Origin: a virus
Strand: one strand, 5' to 3'
Length of the DNA: 21,177 nt
Virus record (IMG/VR): IMGVR_UViG_3300033145_000093
Location: 1-21,177 of that record
In this document: positions 12,120-20,606 of the stretch, piece by piece
How positions within the stretch are numbered: position 1 is the first letter of the stretch
How the letters are laid out: each line of letters starts with the position of its first letter
Position numbers and translations under genes: made by a program
Notes under the pieces: model-generated
Told to the model about the DNA's origin: nothing
The model's input: the letters and a program-made list of their open reading frames with translations, nothing else
Databases searched by the model: none

Positions 12120-13791
12120 AGTAGTAATTGACATAGTTTCCAAAGACAAGACGAACAAAGGTATCAAAAAGGCCGAAAACTCGTTTAAGAAGATGGGTAA
12201 AGCGATCGGCCCGCTTATCGCTCTTGGGTTCGGTGTCGCTGCGATTAAAAACGCTACAGACGCGTACATAAGGCAAGAAAACGCCATAGCTCAGCTTGAA
12301 GCCCGTTTAAAGTCAACCAAAAACGCGGTCGGTATTTCGTCTAAAGGTCTTCAGGACATGGCCGCGAGTCTCCAACAGGTCACAACATTCGGTGATGAAG
12401 CCATCATTGAAATGCAGTCACTTCTTCTCACCTTCACAAAAGTAGGGGAGGAGACATTCCCGCAAGCGACTGAAGCAATCTTAAACATGTCTACAGCAAT
12501 GGGGCAGGATTTAAAAACGTCTGCTATCCAAGTCGGTAAGGCGCTTAATGATCCTGTTGCCGGTATTGCTGCAATGTCTCGCTCTGGTATCCAGTTTACA
12601 GACGTGCAGAAAGATATGATTAAGGAGCTAACCAAGTCGGGTGATTTACTCGGCGCGCAGACAATTATCCTTAAAGAGTTAGAAACACAATTCGGCGGGG
12701 CAGCGCGAGCCGCAAAGGACACACTAGGAGGAGCGCTTCAATCACTGTCTAACGCATTCGGCGATGTACAGGAACAATTAGGAGCAAGTGGAACCGGATT
12801 CATACCTTTCATTAAGCAGCTTGAAGAAATACTAACATCGAAGGAATTACATGACGGTATAGATTTAGTTGCTAGTGGTATAGGCAACATAGGTGCATCT
12901 TTAATTTTGTTTGGCCGCGCACATCAGGAGGGTGCCAAGCTACTTGACTTTATCGACTTAGATGCAATAACGGACTTCACGCCAATCATCAGAGACGTAA
13001 AAGAGTTGATGAGGGTGAGGCGAGAAGCCCTAGCGGGGAAACTAACAGCCGCACCTGAACGGCCAGAAGGCGGGTTTATTTCATCGGCTGAGCAGGCGGC
13101 ACGAAATTCAAGAGTCGAAGCTGCCGAAACAGAAGCTGCTCAAATTTTAGATATCCAGAGAGAAGCAGGAATAGAACAAAACATACAGCAGCAAGCAATA
13201 GACGACAGACGTGTAGAGCAGTTGCGTATGTTAATGGCTGCGAATAAAGAACAGTATGCCGAAGACGTAGAGAACAAGAAACAAGCGTCAGACCTTAAAG
13301 AACAAAACGAACGAATGGCAGCAGCAGCAGGAATGCAAGCATTAGCAAACTTGTCTTCTCTGATGAATTCAGAAAGCCGTAAAGCGTTTGAGATTGGCAA
13401 GATTGCAGCTATAGCCACAACAACTATAGACACGTTCCAATCGGCAACGTCTTCATTTAAAGCCCTGTCTGGCATCCCTATCGTCGGCCCTGCACTGGGA
13501 GCAGCAGCAGCAGCGGCAGCAATAGCGGCAGGACTTGCAAACGTTCAATCTATATCTAGCCAACAGTTCCAAGGTGGCGGCGGCGGACAACCTGCAGTAC
13601 CAAATATAAACACGGGGAACATCGGGCCACAGGCACAAACTGTTGCACAACCGCAAGCGACACTTGAAGAGCTAGGCGGCGCAAACATTGAAGTAAGAAC
13701 AGGTAGCATTCTCGGAGTATGGGTCGAAGAAGAACTAATACCGGCAGTCAACGAAGCTACGCGGCGTGGCGTAACTCTAGTCATAGCGTAA
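12106..13791 (+). CDS. Tail tape measure protein
   Basis: The 561-residue protein begins with a charged helix and a hydrophobic segment (AIGPLIALGFGVAAI, about residues 36-50). It then has the helical region typical of prophage tail-length tape measures (about 60-220, with SAIQVGKALNDPVAGIAA and TKSGDLLGAQTIILKELE). A long coiled coil spans about 330-410. An Ala-rich hydrophobic stretch (PALGAAAAAAAIAAGLA, about 463-479) could insert in the host membrane. A Gly-rich link (QGGGGGQ) precedes the end. By the usual 0.15 nm per residue the tail would be about 80-85 nm, which is short for a siphovirus. Confidence 0.88.
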   Translation: MATDKVVIDIVSKDKTNKGIKKAENSFKKMGKAIGPLIALGFGVAAIKNATDAYIRQENAIAQLEARLKSTKNAVGISSKGLQDMAASLQQVTTFGDEAIIEMQSLLLTFTKVGEETFPQATEAILNMSTAMGQDLKTSAIQVGKALNDPVAGIAAMSRSGIQFTDVQKDMIKELTKSGDLLGAQTIILKELETQFGGAARAAKDTLGGALQSLSNAFGDVQEQLGASGTGFIPFIKQLEEILTSKELHDGIDLVASGIGNIGASLILFGRAHQEGAKLLDFIDLDAITDFTPIIRDVKELMRVRREALAGKLTAAPERPEGGFISSAEQAARNSRVEAAETEAAQILDIQREAGIEQNIQQQAIDDRRVEQLRMLMAANKEQYAEDVENKKQASDLKEQNERMAAAAGMQALANLSSLMNSESRKAFEIGKIAAIATTTIDTFQSATSSFKALSGIPIVGPALGAAAAAAAIAAGLANVQSISSQQFQGGGGGQPAVPNINTGNIGPQAQTVAQPQATLEELGGANIEVRTGSILGVWVEEELIPAVNEATRRGVTLVIA

Positions 13792-13800
13792 GGGGTTTAA

Positions 13801-14550
13801 ATGGGTCAACCTACGATCATATATTGCGACTACGGCACAACGGCAGACGCGACGGCTTCCATTACAGGAAATTCTGGCGGCTCTGACGTGCTAATACAAA
13901 CCGAAGATACATTCTACGCGCCACTTGTGACGACTACGTTTAATGTAGTGATCGACTTAGGATCATCGGCAGCAATGGATTCAGTAGCCATTCTTGGACA
14001 TGCACTAGGCGGCGCGTCGTTAGAGATAAGAGGTTCGACTGATAACTTCTCAGCATCAGACGATTTAGTTTCTGCCGATGCGGTTATGGTGTCGGAGGTT
14101 AACTCAACATGGCGAGCATTCACAGAGGCGACTTTCCGTTACTGGAAGTTTATCTTTTCAGGCCATCCGTCAAACGTGCGGGTAGCTCATATCTGCCTAG
14201 TGCCGCAAATAACGCTTCCTTACTTCGAGACAGATCCAGACATCGACGCAGTAACACCGACAGTGGTGCAGTTGATTTCTCAGGCCGGTACATTCAACGG
14301 TACGAATCAGCAGCGGGCTATGCGTGACATGTCTCTTAACTGGGGCGAGGTTACCGCAGCCGAATTAGTCGGTATAAAGTCATTCTCTGACGCTTGCATA
14401 AAAGTATCGAATCCGTTTTTCTTCATTCCTGACATCGACGAAACAGAGTCTTTCTATGGATGGATTCCAGGTGGCGGCAAATTCGCATCACCTCAGACCC
14501 CTGGCATATTCACAATTCCTGCAATTCCATTTACCACGAGGGCTGCATAA
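13801..14550 (+). CDS. Distal tail (Dit-like) minor tail protein
   Basis: This 249-residue protein comes right after the tape measure, where distal tail proteins that connect tube and tip are found. Residues about 45-120 resemble a galactose-binding jelly-roll: VVIDLGSSAAMDSVAILGH, then LEIRGSTDN and RAFTEATFRYWKFIFSG. That is the usual sequence style of discoidin-like domains. The C-terminal half is beta-rich with Phe/Pro clusters. The AAGGGG ribosome site is good. The following gene starts immediately after its stop. The specific name is tentative; a tail-tip role is likely. Confidence 0.65.
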   Translation: MGQPTIIYCDYGTTADATASITGNSGGSDVLIQTEDTFYAPLVTTTFNVVIDLGSSAAMDSVAILGHALGGASLEIRGSTDNFSASDDLVSADAVMVSEVNSTWRAFTEATFRYWKFIFSGHPSNVRVAHICLVPQITLPYFETDPDIDAVTPTVVQLISQAGTFNGTNQQRAMRDMSLNWGEVTAAELVGIKSFSDACIKVSNPFFFIPDIDETESFYGWIPGGGKFASPQTPGIFTIPAIPFTTRAA

Positions 14551-17500
14551 ATGGCGCATCCTGATTACATAGCAGCAGCGAAGCAAGGCAACAGAACACC
14601 CACTGTCTTTATGAAGGTTGAATCTGCTGATGGTGAGACGTTGTATTACACGACACAAGGACAATGGGAAACAAGTGAAGTATTAACCAATGTAAGCACA
14701 GATGGAACACAGGCCGATGTTGGAGATGTTATCCAGGACGTATTCCCTGTATCACCTACATTATCTCAAGCATTTGGTGATTTTGGTTTTAGTGTTGCCA
14801 GTTTTACCCTGACTTACGATGCAGCATTGCAAAGTGTTGAAACTCAGATATTCTCCAACAATGTAAACTCACCAACAGTACAGTCAAGATTGAGGATTGT
14901 TGACGACCTAACTACTCCAACTGTTGACATATACAGTGACACGATAACATTGACTCGAAAGTTAGACCTTCCAGGCCCAAGCGAATGGTACTTCACTGGC
15001 AAATATAGAACCATATCATCTTCTCAATTGTCTAGCAGTTCCACATATTACGCCCTCCCTGAAGTCTTTGTTGGTGGGGTTTGGCTTGATGCTTATTTCT
15101 TTTCTGGTCATCTTGACGATTCATACGTACCGCCTGTTTTTAATTTACTAAAACCGACAGCACAAGTCGTTACATCACCTATTGACTTTGGGGCCGTAAC
15201 ATCATCAAACCCTATTTTCTCTGTTGACGACATTACTGAAGCTGGGGCCTTGATCTCATATAGTTATGAATATTCTGACTTAGGAAGCGTTTATACTCCA
15301 GGCGGTTCAATCGTTGACGGTGACAGCCTGGTAGCATCACGGTTTTATAAGATAACCGCAGACTTCACAACCTCGACCGGTGGGCGTGGTAAGATACGCG
15401 AGTTTCAACTTGAGGAAGGTCTGTTTCTTTATTTCGGCTCACACATAGACGAACCGTTTTCCGGTGTGTCACCGCAGCTTGTCCCAAACTCTGTATCAGG
15501 ATTTAGCCAAAAGATTACTATCGGTAAAGGGCTGTCAACTACCGGTCAATCGTCTGTGAAAATGTTTTGGGTTAATGAAACTTCCGACCTGATAGCAAGC
15601 GGTTATCTCAAGGGTCAAGACGTATCTATATACAGCGGCTTTAAGGGCTTAAGCACTGAAGCATACGAGCCGGTAATTGTTGGGACATGGTTCGACCACT
15701 CTCTAGATGAAGTGGCTGGAGAAATAACAGTTAAGGTGCAGGACGCATTTAAGCAGTTTGAAAAGCGCAAGATACCGGAAGAGGATTCAGACCCAGGAAC
15801 AGGCGAGATTGATACCAGCAGCACAGCCAACGATATTACGTTTTCAGCAACGAGCCTTGTAACGGCAATGAAACAAATCTTTGACGAGATAGGATTGCGC
15901 GACAGGTATATATCAGATGACTTCGACACGCTAGAAGCCGGAGACTACGCAGCAACCAAGTATAAAGTATCACGGGTTCTGCACAAGCCAACAGAAGCAA
16001 ATAAGTTGCTAGATGAATTAGCACAGACCGGCTCTATGTTTCTGATTCCTCTCGGCAACGGGCAGATCAAGCCGAAGCCGTTTGACATCAATCAGGAACA
16101 CACCGCTGTACTTGACGCTGATGACATCGACTTTGTTAACGTGAAAGGGAACCTCGACAAGTTCTTTACGCGGTTTAATTCATACTATAATCCAAAAACG
16201 ACACTGACCGCAGACCCTAGAGACGACCGCGACGACTTCGACAATGGTGTAGCTCTGCTCGATTCCAACGCTGAGTTAAGGTGGTTCCCTGAGAAGGGCA
16301 TAAAGGATCACTACGACAAGTGGAAAGCAGGACGCACGGCACCGGCAACGGCTCTAACGTCCCCACCACAGGCTTTAATCGATAAAAACATACTCGACAA
16401 CGCCTTACTAACTGAACCGCTTTACACGATGACAGCTAAAAAGATGGGGCCGAGATTCGCAGACATTGAACCTGCTGACGTTGTGGCGGTTGACAACCTG
16501 GAATTGCCGGTGGTGAATAATGCGTGGGAGGGTGCGCCTTTCTATACTGGCAAAAACATATCTACATCTCCAGCTACGGGGCCATCGGGTATTTTCTTTA
16601 ATACAGACATGGATAAGATGTATATATTAAGGAATGATACGGTTGAAACAATCTTGCAATTTAGCCTGTCAACACCAGGAGATGTAAGCACCGCATCTTA
16701 TGACTCAATATCAATAGATATCTCAACAGAGGATGATATCCCGACAGGAATAAGTTTTAATCTGGCCGGAACTAAAATGTATTTAATCGGGAATAGGTTT
16801 GATTTTATATATCAATATACCCTATCAACAGCATGGCTATTATCGTCAGCTAGTTATGACTCTGTAGCTTTTGATGTTGGAAGTGAAACAGGTTCTCCAG
16901 GCGGGATGTGCCTTACCGATGATGGCTCAAGGCTTTATGTGATAGGCGGGAACACAAATATATATCAATATACGCTATCAACCGCATTCGATATATCAAC
17001 TGCAACATATACCACTATAACTAAATCTGTTTCGGCAGAAGCGGTTGCTATCCTTGGGGTTAGATTTAAGGGTGACGGCAAGACGATGATAACCGTTGCT
17101 AATAATGGTATTTTGTACCAGTACACACTTGGCGCTTCATGGGATGTATCGACAGCGGTATATAGCGGTAAGAGCTTAGATATATCAAGCGAGGATGGGA
17201 ATACAGAGGATTTACATGTAAGTGAATCAGGCACAGATATCTATGTTGTTGGGGATGGGACGAACAGTGTATACCAATACAAACTACTCGCTGAGTGGGA
17301 ACTAGAAGCAACAGATTATACCGAAGGCGACCGCGTAATACATGACGGTAAAATGTGGAGAGCAAGACAAGACAACACAGGCAAAGACCCGACAAGCGAG
17401 GCAACATTCTGGCAGAATACACAGATACTTGAAAACGGGTTGACTGACGGCAAGCACTTCTTTGTATTGGGCCGTAAGTTTAACCCGAACACGGCACTGA

Positions 17501-17580
17501 TTGAACTTGATTTAATGGAAATGCCACCTGGTACACTGGGCTCATACAATAACGATTATTCAGACGACTATGATACATAA
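14551..17580 (+). CDS. Large tail-tip protein with inserted propeller-like repeats and chitin-binding-type module
   Basis: This 1009-residue protein probably forms part of the tail hub. Residues about 1-660 are beta-rich tail-protein sequence, with a hub-like section near 440-640 (LHKPTEANKLLDELAQTGSM, FTRFNSYYNPKT). Residues about 668-913 hold five blade-like repeats of about 50 residues with the theme GxxF/L-xxDG-x-xxYxxG, then IYQYTLSTAxDxSTAxY. Residues about 915-955 match a CBM5/12 chitin-binding-type module: Y-EGDRVIHDGKMWRARQDN-GKDP, then F. The hub fold then resumes (DGKHFFVLGRKFNPNTALIELDLME). The insertion would project a sugar-binding head from the tail tip, useful for receptor contact. 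The module names are inferred from motifs. Confidence 0.72.
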   Translation: MAHPDYIAAAKQGNRTPTVFMKVESADGETLYYTTQGQWETSEVLTNVSTDGTQADVGDVIQDVFPVSPTLSQAFGDFGFSVASFTLTYDAALQSVETQIFSNNVNSPTVQSRLRIVDDLTTPTVDIYSDTITLTRKLDLPGPSEWYFTGKYRTISSSQLSSSSTYYALPEVFVGGVWLDAYFFSGHLDDSYVPPVFNLLKPTAQVVTSPIDFGAVTSSNPIFSVDDITEAGALISYSYEYSDLGSVYTPGGSIVDGDSLVASRFYKITADFTTSTGGRGKIREFQLEEGLFLYFGSHIDEPFSGVSPQLVPNSVSGFSQKITIGKGLSTTGQSSVKMFWVNETSDLIASGYLKGQDVSIYSGFKGLSTEAYEPVIVGTWFDHSLDEVAGEITVKVQDAFKQFEKRKIPEEDSDPGTGEIDTSSTANDITFSATSLVTAMKQIFDEIGLRDRYISDDFDTLEAGDYAATKYKVSRVLHKPTEANKLLDELAQTGSMFLIPLGNGQIKPKPFDINQEHTAVLDADDIDFVNVKGNLDKFFTRFNSYYNPKTTLTADPRDDRDDFDNGVALLDSNAELRWFPEKGIKDHYDKWKAGRTAPATALTSPPQALIDKNILDNALLTEPLYTMTAKKMGPRFADIEPADVVAVDNLELPVVNNAWEGAPFYTGKNISTSPATGPSGIFFNTDMDKMYILRNDTVETILQFSLSTPGDVSTASYDSISIDISTEDDIPTGISFNLAGTKMYLIGNRFDFIYQYTLSTAWLLSSASYDSVAFDVGSETGSPGGMCLTDDGSRLYVIGGNTNIYQYTLSTAFDISTATYTTITKSVSAEAVAILGVRFKGDGKTMITVANNGILYQYTLGASWDVSTAVYSGKSLDISSEDGNTEDLHVSESGTDIYVVGDGTNSVYQYKLLAEWELEATDYTEGDRVIHDGKMWRARQDNTGKDPTSEATFWQNTQILENGLTDGKHFFVLGRKFNPNTALIELDLMEMPPGTLGSYNNDYSDDYDT
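16561..17290 (+). repeat. Five-unit protein repeat (propeller-like blades)
   Basis: Coding repeats of about 140-155 bases within the tail-tip gene encode five degenerate blades. The best shared block is IYQYTLSTA followed by D/L-xSTAxY. DNA identity is low, although short stretches such as ATATATCAATATACNCTATCAA recur in units two and three. Confidence 0.7.
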
Positions 17581-17592
17581 AGGGATTTAATT

Positions 17593-18126
17593 ATGGCAAA
17601 TACAAGACGCAGTAAACCGGAAATTTTGGCGCTGATATCAACGAACGGCATCGGTGGTATATCAGCACAAGACCACAGAGATGCTATAGTCACAATGATG
17701 GGTGGCTTCGCATGTATTCATGTGCAAGATGGATCTACAGCACAGTCAGGGATTACCACGGCTGAGGTTATGACTGGATGGGCGGCCAATGGCACGGTCA
17801 CAGATGGGCTAATCCCTGACTTCGCTAACAACGAAATCACTATTGATGTTGATGGTGTATATATGGTTAACTTTCAGAACTCTTTTTCCGGCGGCGCCAA
17901 CGTTACTTTCCAGTTTCATCTAAGCACTGATACCGGAGGTGGTTATGTTGAAGACCCCGAAGGATGTCACAGAAAGATGTCTGCTGGTGGTGATGTTGGT
18001 AGTGCTGGCTTTGTTGCTATTAAGTCACTTTCAGCAGGGGATAAGTTAGCCGTATTTGTAGAAGCAGATAGCAGTGCATCAATGACACCACTCGATGCAC
18101 AATTCATAGTTCACCAAGTAGGATAA
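17593..18126 (+). CDS. Fibre or tip protein with C1q-like jelly-roll domain
   Basis: The 177-residue protein has a short N-terminal helical part (RSKPEILALISTNGIGGISAQ, about residues 6-26) that may anchor to the tail. It has a C-terminal beta domain (about 80-177) in the style of C1q/TNF-like trimers: IDVDGVYMVNFQNSFSG, later SLSAGDKLAVFVEADS, and the closing strand DAQFIVHQVG. Such domains form trimers and bind carbohydrates or proteins. The AAGGGA site precedes the ATG. It is likely a small receptor-binding or head/tail fibre protein; the exact location on the virion is unknown. Confidence 0.65.
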   Translation: MANTRRSKPEILALISTNGIGGISAQDHRDAIVTMMGGFACIHVQDGSTAQSGITTAEVMTGWAANGTVTDGLIPDFANNEITIDVDGVYMVNFQNSFSGGANVTFQFHLSTDTGGGYVEDPEGCHRKMSAGGDVGSAGFVAIKSLSAGDKLAVFVEADSSASMTPLDAQFIVHQVG

Positions 18127-18138
18127 AGGAATTTACAA

Positions 18139-18243
18139 ATGGTAGACAAAAATGGTATAAAGGTCACATTTATCCGTAGACCGCGTCCAAAGAAGATTAA
18201 GTTACCGATAACACCTGATAACATTAAAACCTTTAACGTGTAG
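18139..18243 (+). CDS. Small basic protein (34 residues)
   Basis: ATG 18139 follows an AAAGGA ribosome site by 8 bases. The 34-residue product is basic in the middle (FIRRPRPKKIKLP) and has no signal or membrane segment. It lies alone between the C1q-like gene and the lysis genes. No function is recognised. Ribosome site, spacing and lack of other coding in this stretch support it. Confidence 0.45.
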   Translation: MVDKNGIKVTFIRRPRPKKIKLPITPDNIKTFNV

Positions 18244-18251
18244 AGGTCAGC

Positions 18252-18551
18252 ATGATTAATGAAGCGGCTACAGCATTGGCAACATTTGCACCCCACCTTC
18301 CACCGGAGCCTTTCGATATGACTGGACTAATTGATGCTATGTATCTGCTCACCACACCGCTGTTTGGTATATTGTTTGCGTCAATGGTTTTCTTTCTAAG
18401 GCGCATACTCAAACAGTTTGATAGGGCTGTAGATAAACTTGAGATGCTGACAGAAAAGAGCATCAAAAACGAAACAGTTTTAAACAATCATATTGTAGAC
18501 GATAGGATCCACGACTTTAGCCGGAGGCAAACTGATGTTTCAATTCGGTAA
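18252..18551 (+). CDS. Single-span membrane protein of the lysis area
   Basis: The 99-residue product has one hydrophobic span (about residues 26-48, LIDAMYLLTTPLFGILFASMV) followed by RRILK and a charged coiled-coil-like helix (about 50-80). The basic residues right after the span predict the C-terminal part in the cytoplasm, opposite to a Rz-type spanin. It overlaps the endolysin gene by 17 bases and so belongs to the lysis operon. It could be a holin, an antiholin or a holin partner, but no family is certain. Confidence 0.6.
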   Translation: MINEAATALATFAPHLPPEPFDMTGLIDAMYLLTTPLFGILFASMVFFLRRILKQFDRAVDKLEMLTEKSIKNETVLNNHIVDDRIHDFSRRQTDVSIR

Positions 18552-18936
18552 AGCAAGTAAACGAAATATTGAGACTCTGCATGATGACTTGCAGCTTGTT
18601 CTGTATGAAGCCATCCAGACAAGCAAGATAGACTTCTGTGTATACTGCGGTCATCGTGGAGAGAAAGAACAGAACGCCGCATATAACGCCGGTAAATCAC
18701 AATTGCAATACCCTGTAAGCCTTCACAATAAACTACCGTCTATGGCGTTCGACTTCGCACCGTATAATAAAAAGAATCCGCACATTAGATGGGAAGATAC
18801 GGCGGCGTTTGAGAAGGTGGCGAAGCATATACTCAAGACGGCGAAGAAAATGGAAATCAAACTTGAGTGGGGCGGCTCATGGGAGTCATTCGTAGACATG
18901 CCGCACATCCAGAAGGCAAGTAATGAACTGGTTTAG
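18535..18936 (+). CDS. Endolysin, M15 L-alanyl-D-glutamate peptidase
   Basis: This 133-residue enzyme cuts the peptide stem of peptidoglycan. It shows the M15/VanY metallopeptidase pattern: GHRGEKEQNAAYNAGKSQ (about residues 39-56), SLHNKLPSMAFDFAPY with zinc ligands H64 and D73, and LEWGGSWESFVDMPHIQ with D121 as likely catalytic acid/base and H124 as third zinc ligand. Size and motif order are like phage T5 endolysin. No signal peptide is present, so it needs a holin to reach the wall. The start has a GGAGG site, and the gene overlaps both neighbours. Confidence 0.92.
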   Translation: MFQFGKASKRNIETLHDDLQLVLYEAIQTSKIDFCVYCGHRGEKEQNAAYNAGKSQLQYPVSLHNKLPSMAFDFAPYNKKNPHIRWEDTAAFEKVAKHILKTAKKMEIKLEWGGSWESFVDMPHIQKASNELV

Positions 18937-19318
18937 CACTCTTTTCAGCGCAGGTGATGTAGCAACCGATATCACAGACAAAGACAATGGCCTAGCTACG
19001 CAGTTAGGTGGTTGGATTGGTGGCATGTCATTCACTGAGCAGGAGCAAGCAGAACACAATGCAAAAATAGTTACCATTGGCATAGAGAGGCTGAAGGCGC
19101 TAGCTCCATTCAAAGTTATGCAGCGCATCATGGTCACCATTATAATGGTAGAGTGGGCGATACTCTTTAACGCTTGTGTAATTTCTATTTGTTTAGGCGC
19201 AGATGACACAGTAAAAGCATTGATGGAATTCGCAAAAACTGAATTTGCGTGGCTTCCCGTATTCGCTGCAATAACATGCTACCTTTTAGGCGGCGTAATT
19301 CCATCGAGAGGTAAATAA
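18923..19318 (+). CDS. Holin, 3TM/GTA type
   Basis: The 131-residue protein has a charged N-terminal half (about residues 1-65) and two clear membrane spans (about 68-92, RIMVTIIMVEWAILFNACV; about 108-127, FAWLPVFAAITCYLLGGVI). Its layout resembles the 3TM holin family found next to endolysins. Its 14-base overlap with the endolysin gene supports the role. It would open the inner membrane so the endolysin can escape. With two clear spans rather than three, a class II holin is equally possible. Its stop overlaps the next start by one base (TAATG). Confidence 0.75.
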   Translation: MNWFSTLFSAGDVATDITDKDNGLATQLGGWIGGMSFTEQEQAEHNAKIVTIGIERLKALAPFKVMQRIMVTIIMVEWAILFNACVISICLGADDTVKALMEFAKTEFAWLPVFAAITCYLLGGVIPSRGK

Positions 19319-19683
19319 TGGCAACTTTAGTAAACGTACCATTCAGGCAAGACGCGACACTATATCAAGAGGTTGATTGGCATGAACTCAACTTTATCTT
19401 TTATGATGACGAGTTAGAGCAAGATCTAACTGACTTCAGCAACGGCACATTTCAGGGTGAAGTATTGGATAAGCAAAACGGAGTAAAGTTATTTGACTTA
19501 TCCTTCAATACCCCCGCTGCTGATGGTAATATATTCCCGAAACTCACAGACGTTGAAACGGAAGAAATCACTAATCGAACTGTCTGGTATTGGGCGCGGT
19601 TCACTAGCTCGGAAGGAATAAAAGAACCTTACTTTTTCGGCGAACTAACTGTATCATCTGCGTTCGTGGCGGGGAGTGTGTAA
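19318..19683 (+). CDS. Beta-sandwich tail-fibre or baseplate-like protein
   Basis: The 121-residue protein resembles the compact beta-sandwich module common in phage adhesion devices. It has FRQDATLYQEVDW near the start, then LTDFSNGTFQGEVLDKQ, and a final WYWARFTSSEGIKEPYFFGE strand set where a G-E-L-x-V ending is typical. It may connect the fibre proteins that follow to the tail. It is coupled to the holin gene by TAATG, though functions differ. Identification is by pattern only. Confidence 0.55.
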   Translation: MATLVNVPFRQDATLYQEVDWHELNFIFYDDELEQDLTDFSNGTFQGEVLDKQNGVKLFDLSFNTPAADGNIFPKLTDVETEEITNRTVWYWARFTSSEGIKEPYFFGELTVSSAFVAGSV

Positions 19684-19684
19684 T

Positions 19685-20185
19685 ATGCCTCATTATGCCG
19701 TACTAAAGCCGAAGGTACAAAAGATAACCAGACGTGGAGCAAGGGGTCTTCCTGGAGACGGATCGGTTCAGCGTGGGATTATACGCTTAGATTCGCCAGA
19801 CACGACAACAATGACAGATGCTGACACATGGTATCCAGTGTTAGGGGTGTTTATTGATGGTTTAAATTTGGGCTTTTCATTGGCGACAGACGGGGTTCTT
19901 ACCCATTCAGGGGCTAGTGGAGTGTTCCTTATGAATGGGGTTAGTAATGTAGCGGTTAATAAGGCATGTAAATTAACCTACGGTACATATATTGACGGGG
20001 TGATAGTGCCAAGGTCTGAGTCAAGTATTGATTTTCCAAGTCAAGCAAAAACTGGACTAGTCGGAATAACTGACTTAGTGAGCATAAATCAAGGACAAAC
20101 ACTACAAGTACACATGAAAGCCGACACTGCCAATGTTGTCGCGTCACTAGATACATTAAAAGTAACATTATGGGGTGGGTATTAA
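19685..20185 (+). CDS. Fibre protein with collagen-like link and jelly-roll head
   Basis: ATG 19685 fits a GGGGAG ribosome site at 19671-19676; an upstream in-frame GTG overlaps that site and is less likely. The 166-residue product has a basic N-terminus (KPKVQKITRRG), a brief collagen-like link (GARGLPGDG, residues 17-25) and a C-terminal beta domain. The domain has strands LTYGTYIDGVIVP, QGQTLQVHMKAD and LDTLKVTLWGGY, in the style of C1q/TNF-like trimer heads. It is probably a short receptor-binding fibre. The trimer is inferred from the fold style. Confidence 0.6.
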   Translation: MPHYAVLKPKVQKITRRGARGLPGDGSVQRGIIRLDSPDTTTMTDADTWYPVLGVFIDGLNLGFSLATDGVLTHSGASGVFLMNGVSNVAVNKACKLTYGTYIDGVIVPRSESSIDFPSQAKTGLVGITDLVSINQGQTLQVHMKADTANVVASLDTLKVTLWGGY

Positions 20186-20193
20186 TGTAAAAA

Positions 20194-20227
20194 GGTTCAT
20201 CTGGAACCGTAACCACTATAGCAGTGG
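20194..20227 (+). other. Tandem small hairpins in intergenic gap
   Basis: GGTTC (20194-20198) / GAACC (20204-20208) and CCACT (20213-20217) / AGTGG (20223-20227) are both 5-bp stems with 5-base loops, separated by 4 bases. No T-run follows, so they are not a standard terminator. They lie just before the ribosome site of gene 20248 and may tune its translation. Confidence 0.4.
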
Positions 20228-20247
20228 CATAACGAAAGGGAAGAAAA

Positions 20248-20595
20248 ATGACGACACATTACGCAGGAAGTAACCAATTAGCACTGAAGAGCGGAACTGA
20301 ATTATCTGACGGTTCGGCGGTATTGGCATTTGACATCGACATTACAACCTCAGTTAAGGATCTACTGATTGACGTTGTAAGCGACAAAGGTTGCACACTT
20401 GACCTAGTACGATACATGGATAACGGGCAGGCAATTGAAGGTGTGCCAGGAACGCAAGGAGTTGTAGCAGACAGCGGCCCAAGCGGAACGTTTATCTATA
20501 GCAATCTTGGATGCGCTGCGGTTAAGGTAACGGTGACTAAAACTGAAGCCGGCACTACTTCTGGATTTGTTGTTGCTGTACGCAGCCAGGCATAA
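20248..20595 (+). CDS. Putative structural protein, beta-rich
   Basis: The 115-residue protein starts after an AAAGGGAAG ribosome site. It is Ser/Thr/Gly/Val rich with beta-strand stretches (AVLAFDIDITTSVKDLLIDV, CAAVKVTVTKTEAGTTSGF) and no long helix. Its place between fibre genes suggests a virion surface or tip component. No family is recognised. It is short, with two Cys (positions about 49 and 89) that might form a disulphide once outside the cell. Confidence 0.55.
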   Translation: MTTHYAGSNQLALKSGTELSDGSAVLAFDIDITTSVKDLLIDVVSDKGCTLDLVRYMDNGQAIEGVPGTQGVVADSGPSGTFIYSNLGCAAVKVTVTKTEAGTTSGFVVAVRSQA

Positions 20596-20606
20596 CAGGA
20601 GTAATC

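Noticed and set aside
16561-17290. Diversity-generating retroelement variable region
   Set aside because: The repeats are degenerate protein blades, and there is no reverse transcriptase or template repeat in the window.
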